Assembly: GCA_958414825.1 (NCBI GenBank)
Contig: CATYXQ010000060.1
Location: 1 to 10,320, forward strand
Length of the DNA stretch: 10,320 nucleotides
Direction: 5' to 3'
Source of the DNA: an uncultured Eubacteriales bacterium
GTDB lineage: Bacteria > Bacillota > Clostridia > Oscillospirales > CAG-272
The position numbers were made by a program, and so were the translations under genes. Within the stretch, counting starts at the first letter, position 1; every line of letters starts with the position of its first letter. Under the pieces are notes generated by a model. That model saw nothing but the letters and a program-made list of their open reading frames with translations, searched no databases and had not been told where the DNA came from. Shown here in pieces: positions 1 through 5,697 of this stretch.

Positions 1-2
1 TC

Positions 3-641
3 GTTCGATTGAATACAGTTCGGGCTCTGCAGCAAATGGACTTGCCTTTAAAGGAAATCAAACAGGTTTTGGAATACGATGATCTTGAAAAAATTGTTGA
101 CTACCTGACCCAAGCGGAAAAAAAAGCGGATGCAAAAATTACAGCGCTCCAAAACAGCAAAACCAAAATTCAGTTGGCCAAAGCGGATTATGAAAGCAAG
201 CTGCCCGAAGGACAAAAAAACAGTGGGATTTTTCTCAAAGCGTTCCCTGCGCGCGTCATTATGCTGTCGGAAACCCTGGAAAAGCCGTCGCTTGATACGC
301 TATGGAATTATCACAGACATTTTTATAAAGCGATCGACCCATCCGTGAAAGACCGATTTACATTTGCGGATTCAGCCGGGATTTACACGGAAAACGGGCG
401 TTCACAAATGTTTGCCGTATGCATTCGTTATGCACAGACAGACACAGTAAAAGTCCTGCCCGCCGGGAACTATCTTTGTATCGACTGTACCGAAGAAAAT
501 CGAGAAGCCGCATTCAGGGAACTGCTTCGGTCGGCAACCGAAAAATACGGCGTTCAGCCGAAATTCTCAATTGAAATGATTGTTGTATCCGGCATTTTAC
601 AGTGGAAATACCAAATTCAAATATGCATTGATGAAAATTGA
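3..641 (+). CDS. MerR-family transcriptional regulator with GyrI-like effector domain, 5' end missing
   Basis: This is a DNA-binding regulator of the MerR superfamily, probably of the BltR/BmrR multidrug-responsive kind, acting in the cytoplasm. The frame is open from the left edge, so the DNA-recognition part of the winged helix lies outside the window; the TTG at 9 is not a credible start. The first visible residues (LNTVRALQQMDLPLKEIKQVL) match the last helices of a MerR DNA-binding domain. A charged helix rich in Lys, Gln and Ala follows (roughly residues 25-60 of the visible part), the usual dimerising coiled coil. From about residue 70 to the end (FLKAFPARVIML to QWKYQIQI) the pattern fits a GyrI-like small-molecule-binding domain, including an AGNYLCID strand. 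About 212 residues are visible; full family members run 260-280. The target genes and ligand cannot be read from here. The gene converges with the leftward Hpt gene. Confidence 0.82.
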   Translation, partial: VRLNTVRALQQMDLPLKEIKQVLEYDDLEKIVDYLTQAEKKADAKITALQNSKTKIQLAKADYESKLPEGQKNSGIFLKAFPARVIMLSETLEKPSLDTLWNYHRHFYKAIDPSVKDRFTFADSAGIYTENGRSQMFAVCIRYAQTDTVKVLPAGNYLCIDCTEENREAAFRELLRSATEKYGVQPKFSIEMIVVSGILQWKYQIQICIDEN

Positions 642-741
642 CGGAAAACAGATCTTCCGCGGCAAAGCGGCGTCCTGCGACGATATGCGCAGATTTTTCT
701 CTCGGCAAGGATATACATCTACGTCCCTGCCCGTTTTACAA

Positions 742-1092
742 TCAAGCGCCAAGCTGTACAATCAGATGAACCGACCGCTCATATTCCCGCTCCAGCGGCT
801 CAAGCTGTTCTGCGGCTCCAGCCAAATCGCCGTTTCGCAGCGGCTCCATAACCGCCGCTGCGGTTTTCAGTAGCGATGTAAAACCAAGACTCATACAATT
901 TCCCTTAAGCGAATGCGCGGCGCGGAAAGCCGCCTGCACATCGCCGGACGCCATGGCGTTTTTCAGCTTTGAAAGCATATCCTCTTGCACAAACATTCTC
1001 ACAAAGTGAAAAATCATCTCTTCTTTTTTCAGCCGACCGCTGACCTCTGCGTAATCGCCGCCCAGCGCAGCATAGCATTCTTGCAACGTCAT
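742..1092 (-). CDS. Stand-alone Hpt (histidine phosphotransfer) protein
   Basis: This is a 116-residue cytoplasmic histidine phosphotransfer protein that should carry phosphate between receiver domains in a multistep phosphorelay. The Hpt signature AAHSLKGNCMSLGF is plain, with His60 as the predicted phosphorylation site and the family's Lys and Gly just after it (HSLKG). The rest is predicted helical, as expected for the Hpt four-helix bundle, and the protein is essentially one Hpt domain. The ATG at 1092 has a GGAG eight bases upstream. It is the last gene of a leftward operon headed by the hybrid histidine kinase at 1426-3621, whose C-terminal receiver is the natural phosphodonor. No response regulator follows, so the final acceptor is presumably encoded elsewhere. 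I see no clear terminator between 642 and 741. Confidence 0.88.
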   Translation of the reverse strand: MTLQECYAALGGDYAEVSGRLKKEEMIFHFVRMFVQEDMLSKLKNAMASGDVQAAFRAAHSLKGNCMSLGFTSLLKTAAAVMEPLRNGDLAGAAEQLEPLEREYERSVHLIVQLGA

Positions 1093-1425
1093 TTCATTTC
1101 TCCATTCATTAAAATTATATTACCGAGATAATTCCGGCGCCGTGATCGGACTGTTTTTGACCCGCTAATCTTTAAACAAATCCTGACATCCGACCTCCTC
1201 AAAACCAAAGAACCGATTGCCGTCGGAGCGTCGTTATCATCACCTCCGGCAAAAGCGACCGTATCTATGCTTTTTGCCGAAACTTCGGTTCCATCCGCCC
1301 AAAATCGTGTCCGGTTCTTATCTTAAAAATACTGGTTCGGACTCTTTTTCATCTGCGCATCCGAAAAGGGACAAAAACGAACTTCCTGCTAACAGGCGGT
1401 TGATTGTTTTATGTACGTTTTTCAT
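1089..1425 (-). pseudogene. Decayed lipoprotein gene between the histidine kinase and Hpt genes
   Basis: An ATG at 1425-1423 abuts the TAG stop of the histidine kinase and has an AGAGAG purine tract six bases upstream. It opens a 35-codon frame (1318-1425) with a classic lipoprotein signal: basic N-terminus (MKNVHK), hydrophobic core, then LSLFGC with Cys23 as the likely lipidated residue, followed by an acidic Ser/Glu linker (ADEKESEP). The frame stops at TAA 1320-1318. From there the +1 frame is open for roughly 75 codons (DKNRTRFWADGTEVSAKSID onward) and ends in a TGA overlapping the Hpt ATG as ATGA, the overlap usual for coupled genes. The join DKN...GTEVSAKSIDTV resembles, from memory, the start of clostridial leucine-rich-repeat lipoproteins (pattern DKNLE...G-ITAEDL..VT.L), but no repeats survive. 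My reading is a lipoprotein gene broken by a frameshift and probably an internal deletion. A genuine 35-residue lipopeptide is the alternative. Confidence 0.5.
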
Positions 1426-3621
1426 CTATTTCTCTCTTTTTTGAATAAAATATTTAAGCGAAGCAACCACATCATTTGGACTCAGCGGTTTGGTCAGGTG
1501 TGCGTTCATTCCGGCTGCTATTGATTTTTCCTCGTCCTCACGGTAGGCGTTGGCCGTCATTGCAAGAATCGGTATCGTTTTAGCGTCGGGTCTGTCCATA
1601 GCGCGAATTCTGCGCGCCGCCTCAAGTCCATCCAACACCGGCATCAAAATATCCATCAGAATCGCGTCAAACTCCCCCGGTTCCGACTTTGAAAAAACGT
1701 CAACAGCCTGTTGTCCGTTTTCCACCGAAACGCAAGTCATTCCGGCGTCCTGCAGCAAATATTCCGCAATTTCCCGGTTAATTACACCGTCCTCGGCAAG
1801 CAGAATTTTTCCATGCACCGCAGAGCAGGCAAGCGCCTCCGGCTTTCGCAGATTATCCGCGCATTCCTCCGCGAGCGCACGCATCGGGAGCAGGACGCGA
1901 AAGCAGCTGCCTTTATTTTTTTGGCTTTCCACCTGAATTTCGCCGCTCATCTGCTCAACAAGCCTTTTCACAATAGACATACCGAGTCCCGTTCCTCTAT
2001 AATCGGTACGCGGGCCGTTATATTCCTGTGAAAACGGTTCAAAAATATGCTCAAGAAAATCCGCGTCCATGCCCACGCCGGTATCCGATATTTCAAACCG
2101 ATACAGCTTGTCCGCATCCCCAATATCCGTTTCGGTTACAGCGAAAAGAATGCTTCCGCCGTCCGGCGTAAATTTTACGGCATTCCCTAAAATATTAATC
2201 AAAACTTGTTTGAGATGATGTTCATCTCCCAAGACAAGATGATGCGTGATTCCGCTGCAATCGTACCGAAAAGCAATATCATGTTCGCATGTACACCCCT
2301 CTATCATATATGTGCATTCCCAAAGCGCCTTTCTGAGATCAAACGGGGCGCGCCGTATTTCGATTCTTCCGCTCTCTATTCGGGACATATCCAGGACATC
2401 GTTAATCAGCCGCATCAGATGTTCGGAACAACTGGAAATCTTTTCAAGACAGTCTTTCGTTTTTTCGGGATCGCCGATATTCTTCTGCGCAACATCCGCC
2501 ATCCCGACAATGCCGTTCAGCGGCGTTCGGATATCATGAGACATCCGCGAAAGAAAATCGCTCTTTGCGTTGTTCGCACGCCTATTTTCCTCAACCGCGT
2601 CACGAAGCTGATCGTTAATCATTTTCTGTTTTTGGCGCCAGTTATAATTGTTAACATAAATCAAAATAAGACACAGCGAAAGAAGCACGACGCCCGCGCC
2701 GCTAATCATCAATACAGTCTGGAAAATAAATTCCCGCGTTTCCTGACTCATCGAGTTCAGCGATACAATATAAATCGCATACCAGTCGCTAATATTCAAA
2801 GGCTGATACGCTATAATATAATCCACGCCCTCATAGATCATATGCGCCGAACCGGTTTTGTCAAACTGTATATCACTTTTGATTTTTTCCATGGTAACGC
2901 CATGTTCAAACCGACAGCCGTCAAGCGCTTTTAAAACGTTGCATACATTTGTAAAAACCTCATTGTTTGACTGATGATAAATCCGCGTTCCGTTTTTCCG
3001 AATAATATAGGAACTGTCCACATCGCCGTAATCTCCGATTTCAAGATCGTCATCAAAAATCGAAATGTCGCGCGCCAGAGCCATATGCGTAACGGTAATT
3101 CCGTCCATATTCATCGGTTTGGGAAGCCGGTAAAAAAACATCATAAAGTCTCCCAAATGCATCTCCTGCGTTGGAACATATAAGCTGTGCTCCAACGTTT
3201 GCTGCAGCACATCCTGATCTCCCCAGAGTCCGATTTTCCCCTGTTCTCCGTAATAATACCCCTTATCGTCAAACAGGTACAGCATCCCGTCATTCCCGTG
3301 AAAACCGAGAGAAGCTTCTATTGTGCGCAGTTCCTCGAACAAATCGCCCTCGCTCTCCGTTTCCAGCACCTGCAAAATTTTAACCGCATAGTCAAGGCTT
3401 GTCCACTGCACGTCAAAACGGGTATGCGTACTGATCGTAATTTTAGACGAGACAGCATCCAGCGTACGCAAACGCTCCTCGCAGAACTGTATGTTGATTT
3501 TTTGATAACATATGTAGATAATCCCCAAAACAACAATAAATATAAACGCTATAAGGACAGGAGACGCATACCGCTTCAAAATCCGCTTTTTCTTTTGCAT
3601 TTTACCACTCAAATTCTGCAC
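1426..3621 (-). CDS. Hybrid sensor histidine kinase (membrane sensor, HisKA, HATPase, C-terminal receiver)
   Basis: A membrane sensor kinase that autophosphorylates on His and passes phosphate to its own receiver. Numbering is from the GTG at 3621 (731 residues). One membrane segment lies at about 20-40 and a second at about 298-323. The roughly 255 residues between them should be extracytoplasmic and look like a Cache-type sensor (IIRKNGTRIYHQSNN, SDWYAIYIV). HisKA follows with FLSRMSHDIRTPLNG (His362). The ATPase domain has the N box GNAVKF (Asn480), G1 DTGVGM (Asp513) and G2 GTGLGM. The receiver has acidic pair Glu610/Asp611, phospho-Asp657 in ILMDILMP, Thr689 and Lys711. All key residues are present. 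The true start is unsettled: the GTG lies against the AGAGG motif, whereas a TTG at 3612 sits eight bases from it and an ATG at 3600 has only GAGTGG upstream; the TTG fits best. The decayed lipoprotein and Hpt genes follow in the same operon. The ligand is unknown. Confidence 0.92.
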   Translation of the reverse strand: MQNLSGKMQKKKRILKRYASPVLIAFIFIVVLGIIYICYQKINIQFCEERLRTLDAVSSKITISTHTRFDVQWTSLDYAVKILQVLETESEGDLFEELRTIEASLGFHGNDGMLYLFDDKGYYYGEQGKIGLWGDQDVLQQTLEHSLYVPTQEMHLGDFMMFFYRLPKPMNMDGITVTHMALARDISIFDDDLEIGDYGDVDSSYIIRKNGTRIYHQSNNEVFTNVCNVLKALDGCRFEHGVTMEKIKSDIQFDKTGSAHMIYEGVDYIIAYQPLNISDWYAIYIVSLNSMSQETREFIFQTVLMISGAGVVLLSLCLILIYVNNYNWRQKQKMINDQLRDAVEENRRANNAKSDFLSRMSHDIRTPLNGIVGMADVAQKNIGDPEKTKDCLEKISSCSEHLMRLINDVLDMSRIESGRIEIRRAPFDLRKALWECTYMIEGCTCEHDIAFRYDCSGITHHLVLGDEHHLKQVLINILGNAVKFTPDGGSILFAVTETDIGDADKLYRFEISDTGVGMDADFLEHIFEPFSQEYNGPRTDYRGTGLGMSIVKRLVEQMSGEIQVESQKNKGSCFRVLLPMRALAEECADNLRKPEALACSAVHGKILLAEDGVINREIAEYLLQDAGMTCVSVENGQQAVDVFSKSEPGEFDAILMDILMPVLDGLEAARRIRAMDRPDAKTIPILAMTANAYREDEEKSIAAGMNAHLTKPLSPNDVVASLKYFIQKREK

Positions 3622-3643
3622 CTCTTTGAAACTTTTCCAAATA

Positions 3644-3653
3644 AGTATACCAT
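3644..3653 (-). promoter_or_regulatory. Probable extended -10 promoter of the histidine kinase operon
   Basis: On the minus strand the sequence TGGTATACT (TG-n-TATACT) sits about 25-45 bases before the candidate kinase starts. It is a good extended -10. The hexamer 17 bases upstream is GTAAAA, a poor -35, so the call rests on the -10. It lies just past the terminator of the upstream small gene, as expected for the start of a new transcription unit. Confidence 0.45.
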
Positions 3654-3697
3654 AAATTGATCTCTTTTTTACCGAAATTCTTTTTTCTGAAAAATTT

Positions 3698-3734
3698 CAA
3701 AAAATCAGACAGAAACTATATTTTCTGTCTGATC
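3698..3734 (-). terminator. Rho-independent terminator overlapping the stop codon of the DUF6514-like gene
   Basis: A perfect 12-base stem pairs 3704-3715 (ATCAGACAGAAA) with 3722-3733 (TTTCTGTCTGAT) around a 6-base loop. On the minus strand it is followed directly by six T residues (3699-3704 read as TTTTTT) and more T-rich sequence. The TAG stop at 3718-3716 lies in the loop, so the terminator is built into the last codons of the gene. The plus-strand side has no T run, so it acts leftward only. Confidence 0.85.
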
Positions 3735-3943
3735 ATATCTTCTATTACATCATGCAGATGAATGACGTCGAGTTCCAACTCATTACACAATCCGACGAAC
3801 GCCTCTGCCTCCTCTTTTTCCAAAAACACATTTGAAACGTATTCCACCAATTTAGATTTGTATATAACCGAAATGCCGTACGCTGTATATGAACCGGTCA
3901 GCGGGTGATAGATTTTTTCTTCTTGTGTCTGATATGTAAACAT
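3716..3943 (-). CDS. DUF6514-like small protein of unknown function
   Basis: A 75-residue soluble protein with no signal peptide or membrane segment. The visible pattern is: short N-terminal strand region (MFTYQTQ), a YGISVIYKSK strand with Tyr-Gly near residues 22-23, EYVSNVF at about 34-40, an acidic helix EKEEAEAFVGLCNELEL (about 42-58), and a C-terminal HLHDVIEDMI (about 62-71). From memory this order, with a Cys-Asn before the last Leu-rich turn and a DVIED ending, matches the clostridial DUF6514 family, whose function is not known. The start is the ATG at 3943, with GGAG seven bases upstream; an in-frame TTG at 3949 lies too close to that motif. The gene is monocistronic, ends inside its own terminator, and diverges from the LytTR regulator. 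Confidence 0.72.
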   Translation of the reverse strand: MFTYQTQEEKIYHPLTGSYTAYGISVIYKSKLVEYVSNVFLEKEEAEAFVGLCNELELDVIHLHDVIEDMIRQKI

Positions 3944-3978
3944 ATACAATCTCCTGTTTCTCGAATTATTACAGATAT

Positions 3979-3987
3979 ATTATATCA
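3979..3987 (-). promoter_or_regulatory. Extended -10 promoter of the DUF6514-like gene
   Basis: The minus strand reads TGATATAAT: a consensus -10 TATAAT (3984-3979) with the TG extension, about 35 bases before the gene's ATG. The -35 hexamer at 17-base spacing (CGATTT) is weak, which is common with an extended -10. Confidence 0.6.
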
Positions 3988-4128
3988 CTAAAACTGTTCA
4001 CAAATCGCTCACATTGAAAACAACAAAAAATTTTGTGAAATTCGCATTTTTTTATTTAATTCTACAAAAGCGCGAAATACAAATCTGTTGTTTTTGCGTG
4101 TTCTACTATCACTTTTTATAAAATTGTA

Positions 4129-4157
4129 TTGTATAATTTCCCGTCCTTTATTATAAT
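4129..4157 (+). promoter_or_regulatory. Candidate promoter of the LytTR response regulator
   Basis: TTGTAT (4129-4134) and TATAAT (4152-4157) are separated by 17 bases, about 36 bases before the ATG at 4194. A second TATAAT lies at 4132-4137. The region is very AT-rich, so chance matches are likely. It shares a 250-base intergenic region with the divergent promoter of the DUF6514-like gene. Confidence 0.4.
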
Positions 4158-4193
4158 TATACTGGATTATATTTGATTTTAACGGAGAGAAAA

Positions 4194-4235
4194 ATGTATA
4201 TAGCTGTATGTGAATCGATCGGGAAATCATCATGA
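4194..4235 (+). pseudogene. Detached 5' end of the LytTR response regulator gene
   Basis: The ATG at 4194 has GGAG six bases upstream and begins MYIAVCE, the usual first strand of a LytTR-type receiver, where the family continues with the acidic pair and a D-R-E-I helix start. Here the frame runs into TGA at 4233-4235 after 13 residues. In the +2 frame the expected continuation appears at once: GAT CGG GAA ATC ATC ATG ATG reads D-R-E-I-I-M-M and runs into the 4232 frame. Eight bases lie between the two GAA codons where nine are needed, so one base appears to be missing near 4214-4217. Confidence 0.7.
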
Positions 4236-4897
4236 TGCTGCTACAAGAGTACGCTCTTGAAAAGTCAATGCACCTTGACATAGCAGAATATGATTCCGGC
4301 ATCAATTTGATTTATGATATTCAGGACGGGCAAACTTTCGATATTCTTTTCTTAGACATCTATATGGAGAATATTCTCGGTATCGATGTTGCGTATAAAC
4401 TGCGAAAAGAAATCCACTATGAGGGAAATATTGTATTTCTGACGGCAACTTCCAAATTTGCGGTAGACAGTTATGAAGTTGACGCCTCCGGATATTTGGT
4501 AAAGCCCATTTACTATGAAAAAGTATCCGCGGTTATGGATAAAATTTGTCAATTTTACAAATCTCAAACCTATTCGGTTCGTCGGCATTCCAACATCGTA
4601 CATATCCCGATTGATGAAATTCTGTATTTGGACAGCAGCAACAATAAGTGCACGCTTCATCAGAAGGACGGCAAATACCATACAATCTATAAAAAGCTGG
4701 ATGAAATACAGGAAGAACTGCCTCCCTATTTTTTAAGGTGTCATCAAAGCTATCTGGTAAACATGAACTATATTAAACGCGCCGATAAAGAATTTGAACT
4801 GGTTACCGGAGACATCATCAGCATCCGCCAACGGGATCTGAAACGCATCCGCTCCGTTTATCTGGATTATCTGGCCGGTCAGAGAAAATCGATCTGA
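4232..4897 (+). CDS. LytTR-family response regulator, main body; frameshifted at its 5' end
   Basis: A DNA-binding response regulator of the LytR/AlgR type. Numbered from the ATG at 4232 (221 residues), the receiver shows the phospho-acceptor Asp42 in DILFLDIYM, Thr71 in VFLTAT and Lys91 in LVKPI. A LytTR domain occupies about 113-215 (HIPIDEILYLDSSNNKCTLH, then YFLRCHQSYLVNMNYI). The first receiver strand and the acidic metal-binding pair are missing because they are encoded in another frame (see 4194-4235). Restoring one base would give a 234-residue protein, a normal family length. As written, translation could only begin at 4232 with a poor ribosome site (GGGA upstream), and the product should lack a working phosphorylation site. 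Either the gene is inactive in this strain, or the base is a sequencing or assembly error. No partner kinase adjoins it; the hybrid kinase at 1426-3621 is in a separate unit. Confidence 0.85.
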   Translation: MMLLQEYALEKSMHLDIAEYDSGINLIYDIQDGQTFDILFLDIYMENILGIDVAYKLRKEIHYEGNIVFLTATSKFAVDSYEVDASGYLVKPIYYEKVSAVMDKICQFYKSQTYSVRRHSNIVHIPIDEILYLDSSNNKCTLHQKDGKYHTIYKKLDEIQEELPPYFLRCHQSYLVNMNYIKRADKEFELVTGDIISIRQRDLKRIRSVYLDYLAGQRKSI

Positions 4898-4951
4898 TAT
4901 GTTCTAAAGATCGCGGATAACGTATACAATATTTACTTCTAAAGAAATCGA

Positions 4952-4994
4952 CAGTCCGGCTGAGAATTTTTCTCGACCGGACTGCAACCGTTTT
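4952..4994 (+). terminator. Probable terminator of the LytTR regulator gene
   Basis: CAGTCCGG (4952-4959) pairs with CCGGACTG (4977-4984). A mismatch follows, then a further short stem (TGAGA with TCTCG) closes a T-rich loop. The following sequence has only a short T run (4991-4994) after six other bases, so as an intrinsic terminator it is moderate. Confidence 0.45.
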
Positions 4995-5136
4995 CGTATC
5001 ATGAAAATCATGACCTCTTTTTTGACAACTTTATCCCCCATAATGGGCTTTCTGCAATTTTATTTTTCAAAAAATCCCCTGTAAATACAGTGATTACAAA
5101 GAAGCAGAGCGGCGAAAAGAAGAAAATTTTCTTGGC

Positions 5137-5167
5137 GCCCGCGCCGCCTGCGGCGGAAGAAGCGGGC
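5137..5167. repeat. GC-rich two-step hairpin
   Basis: The outer stem GCCCGC (5137-5142) pairs with GCGGGC (5162-5167). Inside it CCGCC (5144-5148) pairs with GGCGG (5152-5156) around a three-base loop, with an asymmetric internal loop between the two stems. It stands out against the AT-rich flanks. No function can be assigned, and it has no T run to make it a terminator. Confidence 0.5.
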
Positions 5168-5199
5168 AACGTCCCACTCACGCCTGTAAACCGGTGCGA

Positions 5200-5231
5200 G
5201 AAAACAAAAAGAACAGGCTTTGCCTGTTCTT
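5200..5231 (-). terminator. Intrinsic terminator of the tRNA-Ser gene
   Basis: AAGAACAGGC (5209-5218) and GCCTGTTCTT (5222-5231) form a perfect 10-base stem with a 3-base loop. On the minus strand it is followed by TTTTTGTTTT. It lies just 7 bases past the 3' end of the tRNA. Confidence 0.78.
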
Positions 5232-5238
5232 CTTTGTT

Positions 5239-5333
5239 TGGCGGAGAAGGAGAGATTTGAACTCTCGCGCCGGTTTAAATCCGACCTACACCCTTAGCAG
5301 GGGCGCCTCTTCGGCCAACTTGAGTACTTCTCC
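5239..5333 (-). tRNA. tRNA-Ser (anticodon GCT)
   Basis: A 95-base class II tRNA that reads AGC/AGU serine codons. On the minus strand the acceptor stem GGAGAAG pairs with CTTCTCC, followed by discriminator G and an encoded CCA (5241-5239). The anticodon loop CTGCTAA holds GCT at 5298-5296 on a CCC/GGG-containing stem. A long variable arm follows, as in all serine tRNAs, and the T loop reads GTTCAAATC. It has its own promoter and terminator and stands alone. Confidence 0.97.
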
Positions 5334-5366
5334 ATGACACGCCGCCGTTTCTTAGCGTGCTATTCA

Positions 5367-5395
5367 ATTATACACAAACCGATGCGCCTTGTCAA
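5367..5395 (-). promoter_or_regulatory. Consensus promoter of tRNA-Ser
   Basis: The minus strand has TTGACA (5395-5390), a 17-base spacer and TATAAT (5372-5367): both hexamers match the housekeeping sigma consensus exactly at the ideal spacing. Transcription should start some 25-30 bases before the mature tRNA 5' end. Such a strong promoter fits a stable-RNA gene. Confidence 0.92.
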
Positions 5396-5440
5396 GAGAT
5401 TTTAAGAAAAAGAACAGTGCCTGAAAATCTGCCCTATACG

Positions 5441-5468
5441 AAAATCGGCCGCGCGATGGTATCATGCG
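5441..5468. repeat. Direct repeat copy 1 (partial copy of the gapA terminator sequence)
   Basis: These 28 bases (aaaatcggccgc... to ...tatcatgcg) match 5644-5671 with only two mismatches. In copy 2 the right arm of the hairpin follows and completes a stem; in copy 1 it is replaced by gactcat, so the fold is lost. The copies are 203 bases apart in the same orientation. Confidence 0.75.
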
Positions 5469-5520
5469 ACTCATTTAATCAACCGACAAAACTACGAAAA
5501 AGTAAAATATAAATAAAATT

Positions 5521-5640
5521 TGTTTACAGGGCGGACATGCGCCGCCTTGTAAACACCTTATGGGCGTGCAAGTGCCGCCCAAAGCGGCGCGAATACGCGA
5601 GTGGACGCCCCATCGTCGGAAAACCCTTGGTTTTTCGACG
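5521..5640. repeat. Cluster of strong inverted repeats (candidate interspersed element or structured RNA)
   Basis: Three blocks follow each other closely. First, 5521-5534 (TGTTTACAGGGCGG) pairs with 5542-5555 over 14 positions, one of them a G-T wobble, with a 7-base loop. Second, ATGGGCGT (5560-5567) faces ACGCCCCAT (5605-5613) with one bulged base, enclosing two small hairpins, GCCGC/GCGGC (5574-5588) and CGCG/CGCG (5588-5599), which is a three-way-junction shape. Third, 5614-5625 pairs with 5629-5640 over 12 positions with one wobble and a 3-base loop. None is followed by a T run on either strand. The GC-rich make-up differs from the AT-rich flank at 5480-5520. Confidence 0.65.
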
Positions 5641-5642
5641 GT

Positions 5643-5678
5643 TAAAATCGGCCGCACGATGATATCATGCGGCCGATC
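5643..5678 (-). terminator. Intrinsic terminator of gapA (contains direct repeat copy 2)
   Basis: ATCGGCCGCA (5647-5656) pairs perfectly with TGCGGCCGAT (5668-5677), 10 bases with an 11-base loop containing TGATATCA. On the minus strand it is followed by TTTTAA. It begins 20 bases past the gapA stop codon. Confidence 0.75.
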
Positions 5679-5697
5679 TGAAATGCAAAACGTAAAT

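Larger units (their letters stand above)
4898..5238. other. Intergenic stretch with hairpins, no convincing gene
   Basis: Between the LytTR gene and the tRNA I find a probable terminator (4952-4984), a weak 27-codon frame (5001-5084), a 14-base perfect palindrome AAGAAAATTTTCTT (5120-5133), a GC-rich two-part hairpin (5137-5167) and the tRNA terminator (5200-5231). No longer frame has a ribosome site or recognisable product. Confidence 0.6.
5334..5697. other. Intergenic region between gapA and tRNA-Ser with clustered hairpins
   Basis: The tRNA promoter occupies 5367-5395. From 5441 to 5677 the region holds two imperfect copies of a 28-base sequence enclosing four successive foldable blocks, described separately. 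The frames running through it (either strand) have no ribosome sites and read as low-complexity Arg/Pro/Gly-rich sequence, so I call no gene here. Confidence 0.65.

Noticed and set aside
642..741. A terminator between the convergent MerR and Hpt genes
   Set aside because: Only weak pairings (for example CCGC with GCGG around 657-669) are visible, with no T run on the correct side.
1217..1444. A rightward 75-codon frame between the Hpt and kinase genes
   Set aside because: It has no ribosome site and overlaps the kinase 3' end. The minus strand here explains the sequence better, with a lipoprotein signal and coupled junctions.
2206..2934. A 242-codon rightward open frame antisense to the histidine kinase
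   Set aside because: It lies wholly within the kinase coding region, has no ribosome site, and its product has no recognisable pattern. The kinase frame has all family motifs.
5022..5050. TTGACA at 5022 as the -35 of a rightward promoter
   Set aside because: No acceptable -10 lies 16-18 bases downstream, and no gene follows on that strand.
5441..5671. The 28-base direct repeats as a CRISPR array or as transposon target-site duplications
   Set aside because: There are only two copies, 203 bases apart, with no third repeat or cas gene. Twenty-eight bases is unusually long for a target duplication, and no transposase or clear terminal inverted repeats are seen.
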